Positions 35,463 through 44,880 of a stretch of DNA of 64,000 nucleotides are shown here, in pieces. Every line of letters begins with the position of its first letter. The stretch's first letter is position 1. The notes beneath the pieces are model-generated. The model was given only the letters and a program-made list of their open reading frames with translations, made no database searches and was not told the origin of the DNA. Origin of the DNA: an uncultured Dokdonia sp. (lineage in GTDB: Bacteria; Bacteroidota; Bacteroidia; Flavobacteriales; Flavobacteriaceae); contig NZ_CANLNH010000010.1 of NCBI RefSeq assembly GCF_947492535.1, positions 62,001 through 126,000 of the forward strand. Direction: 5' to 3'. The position numbers and the translations under genes were made by a program.

Positions 35463-37640
35463 ATGTTTAAAGTAATTAAAGTAATTAAAGCAATAGTATT
35501 ATTAAATTTAATCATTTCTTGTGCAAATGATGTCCCAACTTATAAACACCCTATAGCACCTTCTGAAAAGGCAATAGATATTTTTTTTAATGACACGATA
35601 GTAGATGTTTATCGTAATCTTGAAAATCTTGAAAACCCTGAAGTTTTAGATTGGATGCAAACCCAAAAAACTCTTGCAGATTCTATTCTTAATAATATTT
35701 CTGGAAAACAGGAATTAAAAACCCTACAAGAACAATATGATCAAAACGTTCCTTACACGGTAATATCCATTAAAAATTTAGTTAATAAAAAATGTTATTA
35801 TTTAAAAAAGAAAACAGAGGAAAAGTATTTTAATTTGTATTACAGAAAAACAGTAGATTCTGAAGAATTACTGCTTTTTGATATTGAGAAATATAATAAA
35901 GAAAATAATAGTAATTATACTATAACATATTATCAACCAGATTGGATAGGAGATAAAATTGCAATTGCAATTGCTAAAGAGGGGGAAGAAATAGGAAATA
36001 TTATTATTTTAAATTCAATAACAAAAAAAATACTTAAAGAAACTATACAAAAAACAGCACCTTCATTATCGGGAGGGATACGTTGGATGCCTGATAATAA
36101 AAAGTTTATGTATATGGAGCATAAGTATACAGACCCTAAAAATGAGAATTATTATTTAGATTTAAAAACCAAATTATATACAATTGAAACTAATGAGTCC
36201 ATCGATGTGTTTTCAAAAGAAAGTAAACCATCTATAGGCATTAAAAGAGAAGATTTTCCTAGAATTCTATATTTTAAAAATTATGATAAATATATACTTG
36301 GAGAAATTAGTGGTTCAAGTAGTTTTAAAGATACTTACGTTACACCTATAAAAGATATAGATAATCCATCTTGGAGTTTATTATATTCAAAGGAGGACAT
36401 GGTCAGTTCTGCGAGAATTAATGGGGATTATGTTTACTTTAGATCTTCATTAAATAGTCCTAATAAGAAAATATGTAGGACTTTAATTTCCGATCCTGAT
36501 TTTGAGAATCCAGAAATACTAATTCCAGAGGACAAGCATAGTGTTATTACCTCTTTAAAGTTGGTTGATAAGGGATTTGCTTATGTTACTCAAAAAAATG
36601 GAGTAGAATCAAAGTTGTTCTTATATTTAAATGGAGAGGTTTCCAGAATAAAACTTCCTAAAAAGGCAGGTGATATCAATATAGGAACATTAGGTACGAT
36701 AGATTCTACAATATGGATAACATATAGTGGGTGGACTACTCCTTCAGAGACTTTAGAGTATGATATAAAAACTGGTGTTTTTAAAGAAGATAAAATTAAT
36801 GTAAAACAAAAATTTACAGATTTTGACAATGCTGTTGTTGAAGAAATAGAAGTTGTTGATAAAGAAGGAGTACGTATTCCTATGTCTTTAATTTATAGTA
36901 AAGAGCTTAATAAAGATGGAAGTAATCCTACAATAATGTTAAGTTATGGCGCTTATGGTGTTAGTGTTAATCCTTTCTTTTTTCCTTCATTATTAATGTG
37001 GATTAATCAAGGAGGTGTATTAGCTATAGCACACGTAAGAGGAGGAGGGGAAAAAGGAGATTCTTGGCATAAAGCGGGTTTTAAAATAACAAAATCTAAT
37101 TCTTGGAAAGATGCTATTACTTGTACAGAATATTTAATCAAAGAAGGGTATACATCTCCAAATAAATTAATCTCATGGGGATCTAGTGCAGGAGGGATTG
37201 TTGGAGCTAAAGCAATGGTGGAACGCCCAGATTTATATGCTGCTGCAATATTTGATTCTCCTGCAATAAATATGTTGCGTTGTGAAAATCAGCCAAATGG
37301 ACTAAATAGTATTAAAGAATTTGGAACGGTACAAATAGAAGAAGAATATAGAGCTCTTCTAGAAATGGACGCTTATCATCATATAGATGAGGATAAAGAA
37401 TATCCTCCAGTATTAATTTTTGCAGGATTAAAGGATGGTAGGGTTGCTGCTTGGGATCCAGCAAAATTTATTGCGAAACTCCAAAATTATAGCAATTCTA
37501 AAGGACCTATTCTTTTCGATATTAATTTTGAAGAAGGACATTCTAATGCTAATTTTGATAGCCAATATGAATTATATGCTCGAGTCTTTTCTTTCGCTCT
37601 TTGGCAAACAGGACATCCTGATTATCAACTAAAAGAATAA
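35463..37640 (+). CDS. Prolyl oligopeptidase (S9A), lipoprotein form
   Basis: The 725-residue protein has a lipoprotein signal (lipobox LIISC), the N-terminal S9A segment, a beta-propeller (about 80-430) and an alpha/beta hydrolase domain. The catalytic triad is complete: Ser575 in GSSAGG, Asp658 in LKDGRV and His693 in EEGHSN. S9A enzymes cut after Pro in short peptides; some cyclise peptides. It is the first gene of a tandemly duplicated protease pair and should face the periplasm or surface. The end FSFALWQTGHPDYQLKE is identical in the second copy except for the first residues. Confidence 0.9.
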   Translation: MFKVIKVIKAIVLLNLIISCANDVPTYKHPIAPSEKAIDIFFNDTIVDVYRNLENLENPEVLDWMQTQKTLADSILNNISGKQELKTLQEQYDQNVPYTVISIKNLVNKKCYYLKKKTEEKYFNLYYRKTVDSEELLLFDIEKYNKENNSNYTITYYQPDWIGDKIAIAIAKEGEEIGNIIILNSITKKILKETIQKTAPSLSGGIRWMPDNKKFMYMEHKYTDPKNENYYLDLKTKLYTIETNESIDVFSKESKPSIGIKREDFPRILYFKNYDKYILGEISGSSSFKDTYVTPIKDIDNPSWSLLYSKEDMVSSARINGDYVYFRSSLNSPNKKICRTLISDPDFENPEILIPEDKHSVITSLKLVDKGFAYVTQKNGVESKLFLYLNGEVSRIKLPKKAGDINIGTLGTIDSTIWITYSGWTTPSETLEYDIKTGVFKEDKINVKQKFTDFDNAVVEEIEVVDKEGVRIPMSLIYSKELNKDGSNPTIMLSYGAYGVSVNPFFFPSLLMWINQGGVLAIAHVRGGGEKGDSWHKAGFKITKSNSWKDAITCTEYLIKEGYTSPNKLISWGSSAGGIVGAKAMVERPDLYAAAIFDSPAINMLRCENQPNGLNSIKEFGTVQIEEEYRALLEMDAYHHIDEDKEYPPVLIFAGLKDGRVAAWDPAKFIAKLQNYSNSKGPILFDINFEEGHSNANFDSQYELYARVFSFALWQTGHPDYQLKE

Positions 37641-37648
37641 TTATTTTA

Positions 37649-39265
37649 ATGAGAATACTTGTGTTTTTTTTACTTCTTTTGTCTACTGCTTCTATTCAAG
37701 CACAACACAAGAAATCTATTGTTAGTTGGAATCAAAATATAAAAGGAGATTCTCTCATAGAAGCTCAAGAAAAAAACTGGGAGCATCTAGATATAGAAAA
37801 AGATACAATTCCTGGAATAAGTTTGGATAGGGTTTACAAGGAACTTCTTGAAAAAGAGAAACGTAAAGAGACTATAGTTGCTTTAATTGATACAGAAATT
37901 GATATCAATCAAGCAGAAATCAATAAAATTTTGTGGTTAAATATTGATGAAATTCCTAACAATAATATTGATGATGATAATAATGGATATGTAGACGATA
38001 TACATGGTTGGAATTTTATGGGTAATTCTGAAGGAGAAAATATCATAATAGCAAATAATGAAGCTACTAGGATAGTAAGATATTATCAAACTAAAGCCAT
38101 AGCAGAATCAATAGAGGACTCAATATTGATTAACAATCAAGACTACAAAAAAGCGAAATTTATTGTTGATAAAGAATTAAAATCTTCGTTATCTACTATT
38201 AAAAGAGGAAAGGTTATTATTGAAAAATATAAAAATGCTATGCGCCTTATAGGGAATAACTATGCTGATGATATGCTTACTATTGAGTTTTTGGATAGCA
38301 TTAAATTAGCTAGGCCAGAGATAACAGAAGAGATTAAGGCAATATATAAATGGAAAAATATTGGTTATGATCTAGAAATATTAGAAAATGATTTTAATAG
38401 TAAAAAAAATATAGTCGATTATTATTATAACATTCATTATAATGAACGATCAATTCAAGGTGATGATCCTGAGAATTTATCAGATAATCATTATGGTAAT
38501 AATTTGCTTACAGGTAATTTAGGTGAATTTTATCACGGTACTCAAATAGCTAGTGTATTGAAAAGTGTTGTAGGAGAAAATACTTCAATCAAAATATTAC
38601 CTATCCCTTCAATTGTTAATGGAGAGATTCATGATAAAGATTTGGCACTTTCTATATATTATGCTGTAAATAATGGTGCGAAAATCATCAATTTAAGCGC
38701 AGGTAAATATTTTTCACTTCACTCTGATTGGGTTCAGGAGGCGATATCTTACGCCTTAGATAAAGATGTTTTATTTGTTTTTGCAGCAGGTAATTCTAAA
38801 TTAAATATTGATATAAATGATAATATGGTCTATCCTAAAAGAACTAAGTACAATTCAAATTCTATAATCAGAGTAGGAGCTTCTGGGAAATATATTGATA
38901 ATAAATTAGCTACTTTTTTTAGTAACTATGGAAAACAAGAGGTAGACATATTTGCCCCAGGCCATGAGCTTCCAGTCTTAAATCCTTACAATGAACATTT
39001 AATTAATTCAGGAACTTCTTTGTCAACTGCAATAGTTTCAGGAGTAGCAGCCCTTATCCGTTCTTATTACCCGTCTCTCACGGCGTCAGAAGTAAAACAA
39101 ATCCTGATGGATTCTGCTGTGAAGTATGATATTCTAGTAGATGTACCTACTAAAGAAAATCCAGAGCAACAATTGCCTTTTAGTGAACTATCAAAATCAG
39201 GTGGTATTGTAAATGCCTATAATGCAATGCTTATGGCTGAAGAGTATGTGAAGAAAAAGAAATGA
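37649..39265 (+). CDS. Secreted subtilisin-family (S8) protease, copy 1
   Basis: The 538-residue protein has a signal peptide MRILVFFLLLLSTASIQAQ, a short N-terminal region (VSWNQNIKGDS, EKNWEHLDIEKDTIPGISLD) and an S8 domain with Asp81 (VALIDTEID), His296 (YHGTQIAS) and Ser457 (SGTSLSTA). The Asp-His distance is about 215 residues rather than the usual 30-60, because of a helical, charged insertion at about 120-280. The His motif is HGTQIA rather than HGTHVA. It starts nine bases after the S9A gene. Probably active, with specificity changed by the insertion. Confidence 0.85.
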   Translation: MRILVFFLLLLSTASIQAQHKKSIVSWNQNIKGDSLIEAQEKNWEHLDIEKDTIPGISLDRVYKELLEKEKRKETIVALIDTEIDINQAEINKILWLNIDEIPNNNIDDDNNGYVDDIHGWNFMGNSEGENIIIANNEATRIVRYYQTKAIAESIEDSILINNQDYKKAKFIVDKELKSSLSTIKRGKVIIEKYKNAMRLIGNNYADDMLTIEFLDSIKLARPEITEEIKAIYKWKNIGYDLEILENDFNSKKNIVDYYYNIHYNERSIQGDDPENLSDNHYGNNLLTGNLGEFYHGTQIASVLKSVVGENTSIKILPIPSIVNGEIHDKDLALSIYYAVNNGAKIINLSAGKYFSLHSDWVQEAISYALDKDVLFVFAAGNSKLNIDINDNMVYPKRTKYNSNSIIRVGASGKYIDNKLATFFSNYGKQEVDIFAPGHELPVLNPYNEHLINSGTSLSTAIVSGVAALIRSYYPSLTASEVKQILMDSAVKYDILVDVPTKENPEQQLPFSELSKSGGIVNAYNAMLMAEEYVKKKK

Positions 39266-39314
39266 TAATTAATTCCTCTTTAACCTAAACCTAACTAAAA
39301 GAATAATTATTTTA

Positions 39315-41477
39315 ATGAGAATACTTGTATTTTTTTTACTTCTTTTATCTACTACTTCCATTCAAGCTCAACATTTAAATATTTCTCCTGAAATAGCATA
39401 TGATACTTACCATGGAATTACAGTAGCTGATCCCTATAGAAATATAGAAAACATAAAAGATAGTGTTGTTGTTAATTGGATGAAAAATCAAGCATATTAT
39501 TCAAATGAAGTTTTAGATTCATTGAATGGACGAAATTCTTTGTATAATAGACAAGTTGTTATTAGTGAAAATAGCCCTTATTTTATCTATGGAACAAGAA
39601 AAACTAATGATGGAAGGTATTTCTATGTAAAAAAAGAAAAAGATTCTGCTTATGCATATATTGCTTATAGAGATTTCCAAAGTAGTAAGGAGCACTTTTT
39701 ATTTGACCCTTCTAAAAACGACATTACGAATTATTATGGAATTACGTACATTAAGCCCAATTGGAAAGGAAATAAAGTAGCGATAGGTTTAAAACGACGT
39801 GGTGCGGAAGTTGGGATTGTTGTAATATTGGATGTATTAACAAAAAAAATAGATAATATTGTTTTAAAAAATACTGATCCCAATAATTTTTATGGTATCA
39901 ATTGGCTGCCAGATGATAGCGGTTTTATTTATGTATATATTCCTTATACTGATCCTAATTCTCCTGACTATTGGTTAGAAACTAAATCTGTCCTATATAA
40001 ATTAGGAACTGACCCCAAAAAGTTAAACGTTATTTTGGAAGTAGGTACAGATAAAAATATAAAACTTAAAAAAGAAGATTTTCCAGCAATTACTATTTTT
40101 CACAAAGATGATGCGTATGTGTACGCAAGAATAGGGGGGTCTTCAAGGTTTAAAGATACTTATTTCAAGAAAATAGAAGATATAGCAGACACTTCTATAA
40201 GTTGGGAGTTACTCTATAGTAAAGAACATAAAATTAGAAAATTTATACCTTCAAAAAATGGATTTTATTTTTTAACCGCTTTACAAAAAGATAATTATCA
40301 AATTGCAAAAACTAATATGCATCATCCCGATTTTAGCAACTATCAAATTATAGCAAAGCCAAATAGTAACGAAATAATAGCAGATTTTGAGCTTACAAAA
40401 GATGGAATCTATTATGTTACAGAAAAGAATGGAGTAGAAGCCACACTGAATTTTACAAATGGATCTATGCACAAAATAATACAAATGCCTTCGAAATCAG
40501 GAAAAATTACGATAGATAGTTTAGGTGATGAATTCCCTTATTTATGGGTTACTGGTAGTGGTTGGTTAAATAATGACATTACTTATATTTATAATCATAA
40601 GGATGATAATTTTAGCCAATTACAATTGAAAAAAGTAAAACAATATACTGAATTTTCTAATTTTGAGGTGTTAGAATTTGAAATTCCATCTCATGATGGG
40701 GTCATGTTGCCTATCTCTATTATAAAACAGAAGAATGTAATATTGGATTCAAATAATCCAGTGTTGTTATATGGTTATGGTTCATATGGAACAATCGCTA
40801 GACCTTTTTTTAGCTATATGTTTTTGACTTGGATAAAGGAAGGGGGAATCCTTGTTGTTCCGCACGTGCGTGGGGGTGGAGAAAAAGGGAATAAGTGGTA
40901 TTTAGATGGTTCGAAAACAAAAAAATTTAATACTTGGAAAGATCTAATTGCTGCTACAGAATACCTTATTGATAAAAAGTATACGAATCCTTCTAAAATT
41001 GCGGTATGGGGTACAAGTGCCGGAGGCATTATGGCAGGTAAGGCTATTACTACTCGCCCTGATTTATATGCAACTGCTGTATTTATATCTCCAGCGATGA
41101 ATATGCTGCGTTCAGAAATACAGCCCAATGGTCTAAATAGTATCAAAGAATTTGGTACTGTAGAAAAAGAAGATGAGTTTAAAGCACTACTTGATATGGA
41201 TTCTTATCATAGTATCAAAATAGGAGTGAAATACCCTTCTGTATATGTATATGCAGGTGCGAAAGATGGGAGAGTGGTAGTTTGGGATTCGGCTAAATTT
41301 GTAGCTAAACTTCAAGCTAGCTCTATATCAAAAAAACCAATTTTATTTGATGTAGACTTTAACTCAGGTCATGCAGGTAATGTAGGAGGGACTAATTCAA
41401 TATTTAGATTGTATGCAAATTCAATAGCATTTTTGTTATGGCAAACGGGACATCCAGATTATCAACTAAAAGAATAA
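39315..41477 (+). CDS. Prolyl oligopeptidase (S9A), secreted form
   Basis: The 720-residue paralog of 35463-37640 has a complete triad: Ser568 (GTSAGG), Asp651 (AKDGRV) and His686 (SGHAGN). Unlike copy 1 it is not a lipoprotein. Its first 19 residues (MRILVFFLLLLSTTSIQAQ) match the signal peptide of the neighbouring S8 protease, and the preceding ~25 bases are also the same as in front of that gene. So its 5' end seems to have been replaced during duplication. It lies 49 bases after S8 copy 1. Confidence 0.9.
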   Translation: MRILVFFLLLLSTTSIQAQHLNISPEIAYDTYHGITVADPYRNIENIKDSVVVNWMKNQAYYSNEVLDSLNGRNSLYNRQVVISENSPYFIYGTRKTNDGRYFYVKKEKDSAYAYIAYRDFQSSKEHFLFDPSKNDITNYYGITYIKPNWKGNKVAIGLKRRGAEVGIVVILDVLTKKIDNIVLKNTDPNNFYGINWLPDDSGFIYVYIPYTDPNSPDYWLETKSVLYKLGTDPKKLNVILEVGTDKNIKLKKEDFPAITIFHKDDAYVYARIGGSSRFKDTYFKKIEDIADTSISWELLYSKEHKIRKFIPSKNGFYFLTALQKDNYQIAKTNMHHPDFSNYQIIAKPNSNEIIADFELTKDGIYYVTEKNGVEATLNFTNGSMHKIIQMPSKSGKITIDSLGDEFPYLWVTGSGWLNNDITYIYNHKDDNFSQLQLKKVKQYTEFSNFEVLEFEIPSHDGVMLPISIIKQKNVILDSNNPVLLYGYGSYGTIARPFFSYMFLTWIKEGGILVVPHVRGGGEKGNKWYLDGSKTKKFNTWKDLIAATEYLIDKKYTNPSKIAVWGTSAGGIMAGKAITTRPDLYATAVFISPAMNMLRSEIQPNGLNSIKEFGTVEKEDEFKALLDMDSYHSIKIGVKYPSVYVYAGAKDGRVVVWDSAKFVAKLQASSISKKPILFDVDFNSGHAGNVGGTNSIFRLYANSIAFLLWQTGHPDYQLKE

Positions 41478-41485
41478 TTATTTTA

Positions 41486-43141
41486 ATGAGAATACTTATA
41501 ATTTTTTCATTTCTTTTGTTTACTATTTCTATTCAAGCACAACAGAAAAAAACTGTTGTAAGTTGGGATAAAAATATAAAAGGAGATTCTCTTACAGAAG
41601 CTCAAGAAAAAAATTGGCAGCATTTAGATATAGAGAAAGATACAATTCCTGGGATAAGTTTGGATAGGGTTTACAAAGAGCTTCTTAGAAAAAAGAAAGG
41701 GAAAGATATTATTGTAGCTGTTTTAGATACTAAGGTTGATATTTTTCATGAAGATCTACAACAACAGGTATATGTAAATGTTAATGAGATCCCTAACAAT
41801 AAGGTAGATGACGATGGTAATGGCTACATAGATGATATACATGGATGGAATTTCTTGGGAAGTGAAAACGGTAAAGATATTTTATATCAAAAAAATGAAA
41901 TAACTCGATTTATTGAAAAATATAAACCTATAGTATCAGATACGCTTAATCCACTTTCTAAAGATTCGACTTTTATAGAAGAATACAAGCAATTAGAAAA
42001 AGAATATGATGTTCTTTTAGAAAAAACTACAGAAGATATTGAGTATGCATATAAAATTATTGGTATAGATACCGCTGTAAAAAGAGCACTTGCTCCTTAT
42101 TTTGAATCTTCTAGCTATACACTTGAAGATTTAGATGCGTTAAAAAATAAATTTCCTGATGATAAAGATTTGCATTCTAATATTTTAAAAAGATCTAATT
42201 TTATTAAATATAATATTACAGAAGAATATTTATATAATACGTTAGATGGAGCTTTGAACAATAAAAAATTAGTTAACCCTTTATTTAACGAAAGAGTTAT
42301 TATTAACGATTCTTTAATTAATTTTACTAATAGAAACTATGGTAATCCTATTGTGTATGGAAAAGTTCCTTTTGAACATTCAATTGCTGTAAGTGGCATT
42401 ATGGCAGCAAATAGGTCTAATGGAATTGGTATTCTAGGGGTTTCAGATCATATAAAAATAATGCCTGTAGTGATGGTGGCATCTGGTGACGAACATGATA
42501 AGGATGTTGCGACGGCGATACGTTATGCAGTAGATAATGGAGCAAGCATTATTAATATGAGCTGGGGAAAGAAAAGATCGTTATATAAAGAGAAAATATT
42601 TGAAGCGATTCGTTATGCAGAAGAACGTGATGTACTTTTGGTAACTGCAGGAGGTAATAATAATGAAGATAACGATGTGTATTCGTATTACCCTAACGAC
42701 TATGATAATGGAAATGAATTTGCTTCTAATTTTATTGTTGTAGGAGCCTCTAGCTATGACGTTGAAAAACTAAAAGCATCTTTTTCTAATTATGGAACAT
42801 CTCAAGTAGATATTTTTGCTCCAGGGGATAGGTTGTATTCTACATCTTCAGACAATGAGTTTGGGGATTATGATTGGACTAGCGGCACTTCATTAGCCTC
42901 TCCAATAGTTTCAGGAGTAGCTGCCTTAATTCGTTCTCATTACCCGTCTCTCAAGGCGTCAGAAGTAAAACAAATCCTGATGGATTCTGCTGTGAAATAT
43001 GATATCCTAGTAGATGTACCTACTAAAGAAAATCCAGAGCAACAATTGCCTTTTAGTGAACTCTCAAAATCTGGAGGTATTGTAAATGCCTATAATGCAA
43101 TGCTCATGGCTGAAGCGTTTGTAAAAAGAAATAAAAAATAA
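41486..43141 (+). CDS. Secreted subtilisin-family (S8) protease, copy 2
   Basis: The start is set at the ATG at 41486, which begins the shared signal peptide (MRILIIFSFLLFTISIQAQ). A longer frame from 41438 would run into the preceding gene. The 551-residue protein has Asp81 (VAVLDTKVD), His298 (FEHSIAVSG) and Ser469 (SGTSLASP), so the triad is complete, again with a ~215-residue Asp-His insertion. The N-terminal ~80 and C-terminal ~75 residues are nearly identical to copy 1, while the middle is strongly diverged, as expected from recombination at the gene ends. Confidence 0.85.
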   Translation: MRILIIFSFLLFTISIQAQQKKTVVSWDKNIKGDSLTEAQEKNWQHLDIEKDTIPGISLDRVYKELLRKKKGKDIIVAVLDTKVDIFHEDLQQQVYVNVNEIPNNKVDDDGNGYIDDIHGWNFLGSENGKDILYQKNEITRFIEKYKPIVSDTLNPLSKDSTFIEEYKQLEKEYDVLLEKTTEDIEYAYKIIGIDTAVKRALAPYFESSSYTLEDLDALKNKFPDDKDLHSNILKRSNFIKYNITEEYLYNTLDGALNNKKLVNPLFNERVIINDSLINFTNRNYGNPIVYGKVPFEHSIAVSGIMAANRSNGIGILGVSDHIKIMPVVMVASGDEHDKDVATAIRYAVDNGASIINMSWGKKRSLYKEKIFEAIRYAEERDVLLVTAGGNNNEDNDVYSYYPNDYDNGNEFASNFIVVGASSYDVEKLKASFSNYGTSQVDIFAPGDRLYSTSSDNEFGDYDWTSGTSLASPIVSGVAALIRSHYPSLKASEVKQILMDSAVKYDILVDVPTKENPEQQLPFSELSKSGGIVNAYNAMLMAEAFVKRNKK

Positions 43142-43202
43142 ATATAACCTCAGAAACTAATAAGTGTTACCTCAATAATATAAAATCGTATATCTCTATA
43201 CT

Positions 43203-43634
43203 ATGGTGAAACAATTATTTTTATGGATACTAGTATTTTTTGTATACCAAACACAAGCCCAAACCTCCAGAAACTGGACTTCTTTTTATCAAACTGTTGA
43301 TGTCACTACTGAAACAGAACGCGCTTTTATATTAAAAGGCTATATCAAAGTAATTACAGGCGATACGACTGCGGGTGCGGGACTATGGGCACGTGTAGAC
43401 ACACATAATGATGAACGTGGTTTTTTTGAAAATATGGAAGATAGACGTGTAAAAGATGCTATTTGGAAAGAATATACCATAGAAGGTACAATTAATAAGA
43501 ATTCAAAAGCTTTAGTGGTTGGTGGAATTGTTGAATTTGATGGAGGTTTCTATTTCGACAAACTGAGTTTAGCTATAGAAAATGATGAAGGCAAAATGGA
43601 ATCGGTTCCCTTAGGAATACAAGTTTTGACATAG
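43203..43634 (+). pseudogene. 5' part of a frameshifted secreted DinB-like protein gene
   Basis: Signal peptide (1-19, ending QAQ) and a beta-rich domain (FILKGYIKVITGDTTAGAGL, ALVVGGIVEFDGGFYFDKL). The frame ends at GIQVLT just where a one-base shift joins the next frame with a sensible sequence (NTSFDIEVLNEKMHSW). A missing A in the GGAATAC tract near 43615-43619 would explain it. It may be a natural mutation or a sequencing error. Confidence 0.75.
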
Positions 43635-43636
43635 AA

Positions 43637-44326
43637 GTGCTAAATGAAAAGATGCATAGTTGGAATGAAGGAATCTCTAAAACAAGAAACGCATCCATTA
43701 AAGAGTATACAATTACCACCTCAAATGATGCTATAGATGGAATGCATTCATTGCATATTATTGGTGAGGGTACAAAACCAGATTTTGACTTTTATAATAT
43801 CAAAGAACAAAAAGGATTTACGCCTCAAGTAGGAACATTAGTGTCTATGCTTGATAATTTGAAACAACGTGCAGTAGTCCAAACACAAGATCTTACTGAA
43901 TACCAATCTGATCATCTACATGATAAAGAAGCTAATAGTATAGGCGCATTGATTATGCATCTAGCTGCTGCTGAAGCCTATTATCAAGTACTTACATTTG
44001 AAAGTAGGACATTTAACGAAGAAGAAAAAAAGAAGTGGAGTATCGCACTCAATTTAGGGGAAGAAGCACGTGAACTATATAAAGACAAACCAATAGCGTA
44101 TTATCTAGAAGAATTTGACAAAGTTCGCGCTCGTACCAAAGAATTATTAGCTACGGTAGATGATAATTGGTTACAAAAAGATATACTAGGAGAAGGTGTT
44201 AATAACTACTATGCGTGGTTTCATGTAATGGAACACCAAAGTAGTCACTTAGGCCAAATACTATTCCTTAAAAAACGAATCCCGTCTGAACCTCAAATTA
44301 CTAATGATAAGGAAATTAGAGATTAA
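43637..44326 (+). pseudogene. 3' part of the same gene, DinB-like domain
   Basis: Read from an internal GTG, 229 residues continue the broken gene: a linker (EYTITTSNDAIDGMHSLHII) and then a four-helix DinB/YfiT-like domain with metal-ligand His residues in LIMHLAAAEAYY and WFHVMEHQSSHLGQI. DinB-like enzymes often act in thiol transfer or esterase-type reactions. Without repair of the frame this half would lack a signal peptide. Confidence 0.75.
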
Positions 44327-44409
44327 GTAAGGCAAGTCTGTTTTTCTTTACAATACACCTATATGCGTAGGTGTAAACTATAGATAAACATACGTGAAAA
44401 ACAAGATGT

Positions 44410-44519
44410 AAACCCAATCTGATTTATTACGCACCACACGAAATGTTTTAAATATCACAAATTGGGTTTATTATTTGTAACAACCCAAAAGTGAGAAGTT
44501 TTTAAGGTATTTGCAAGTG
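44410..44519 (+). repeat. Direct-repeat element, copy 2
   Basis: Matches 33196-33302 over about 110 bases with few changes and a 2-base insertion. The inverted repeat ends are AAACCCAATCTG and CAAATTGGGTTT, so one arm has a mismatch here. Confidence 0.9.
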
Positions 44520-44548
44520 AAACTTGATACATTTCTTGTTTGAGTGCA

Positions 44549-44568
44549 TACGCTTTCGCGAAAGCGTA
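44549..44568. repeat. Palindrome, copy 8 (full 20-mer)
   Basis: Intergenic, preceded by TTTGAGTG as in copy 9. Confidence 0.95.
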
Positions 44569-44880
44569 CTTATACCATCTTCCAATAACCCGCATTTCCA
44601 ATATTTTTTATCAAGCTATATGGTAAGTGTACTTTTGGAAATGGTGATCTGTATATAATAAAACGAGGTGTTTTGCGGTATGGGCTCTTTTTTTTAAGTT
44701 GATTATTTCTTCGCTAACCTGCATTCAATACTACAAAGCATCTCTTATGTTTCTTACGAATATGAAATGAGTGTACACGTATATGAATTAGATCAATTTT
44801 TACTAAAAAATAAAGAGCTAAAATAGCTAGTTTTAGTATTGATATAGAATAAATTAGGAACCTTTAAAAAATAAGAATCC

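Larger units (their letters stand above)
44327..44880. other. Gene-free 550-base region
   Basis: It holds the second copy of the repeat element (44410-44519), one intergenic copy of the palindrome (44552-44565) and a small hairpin CTAAAA/TTTTAG near 44819-44838 upstream of the Thr-rich peptide. No coding frame is convincing. Confidence 0.7.

Noticed and set aside
41438-41485. Upstream start for S8 copy 2
   Set aside because: It would overlap the coding end of POP2, and the ATG at 41486 begins a proper signal peptide shared with the other copies.
35463-43141. Protease pair as a cyanobactin-type cluster (PatA/PatG)
   Set aside because: No YcaO or PatG macrocyclase domain and no repeated core cassettes; only the S8 family is shared.
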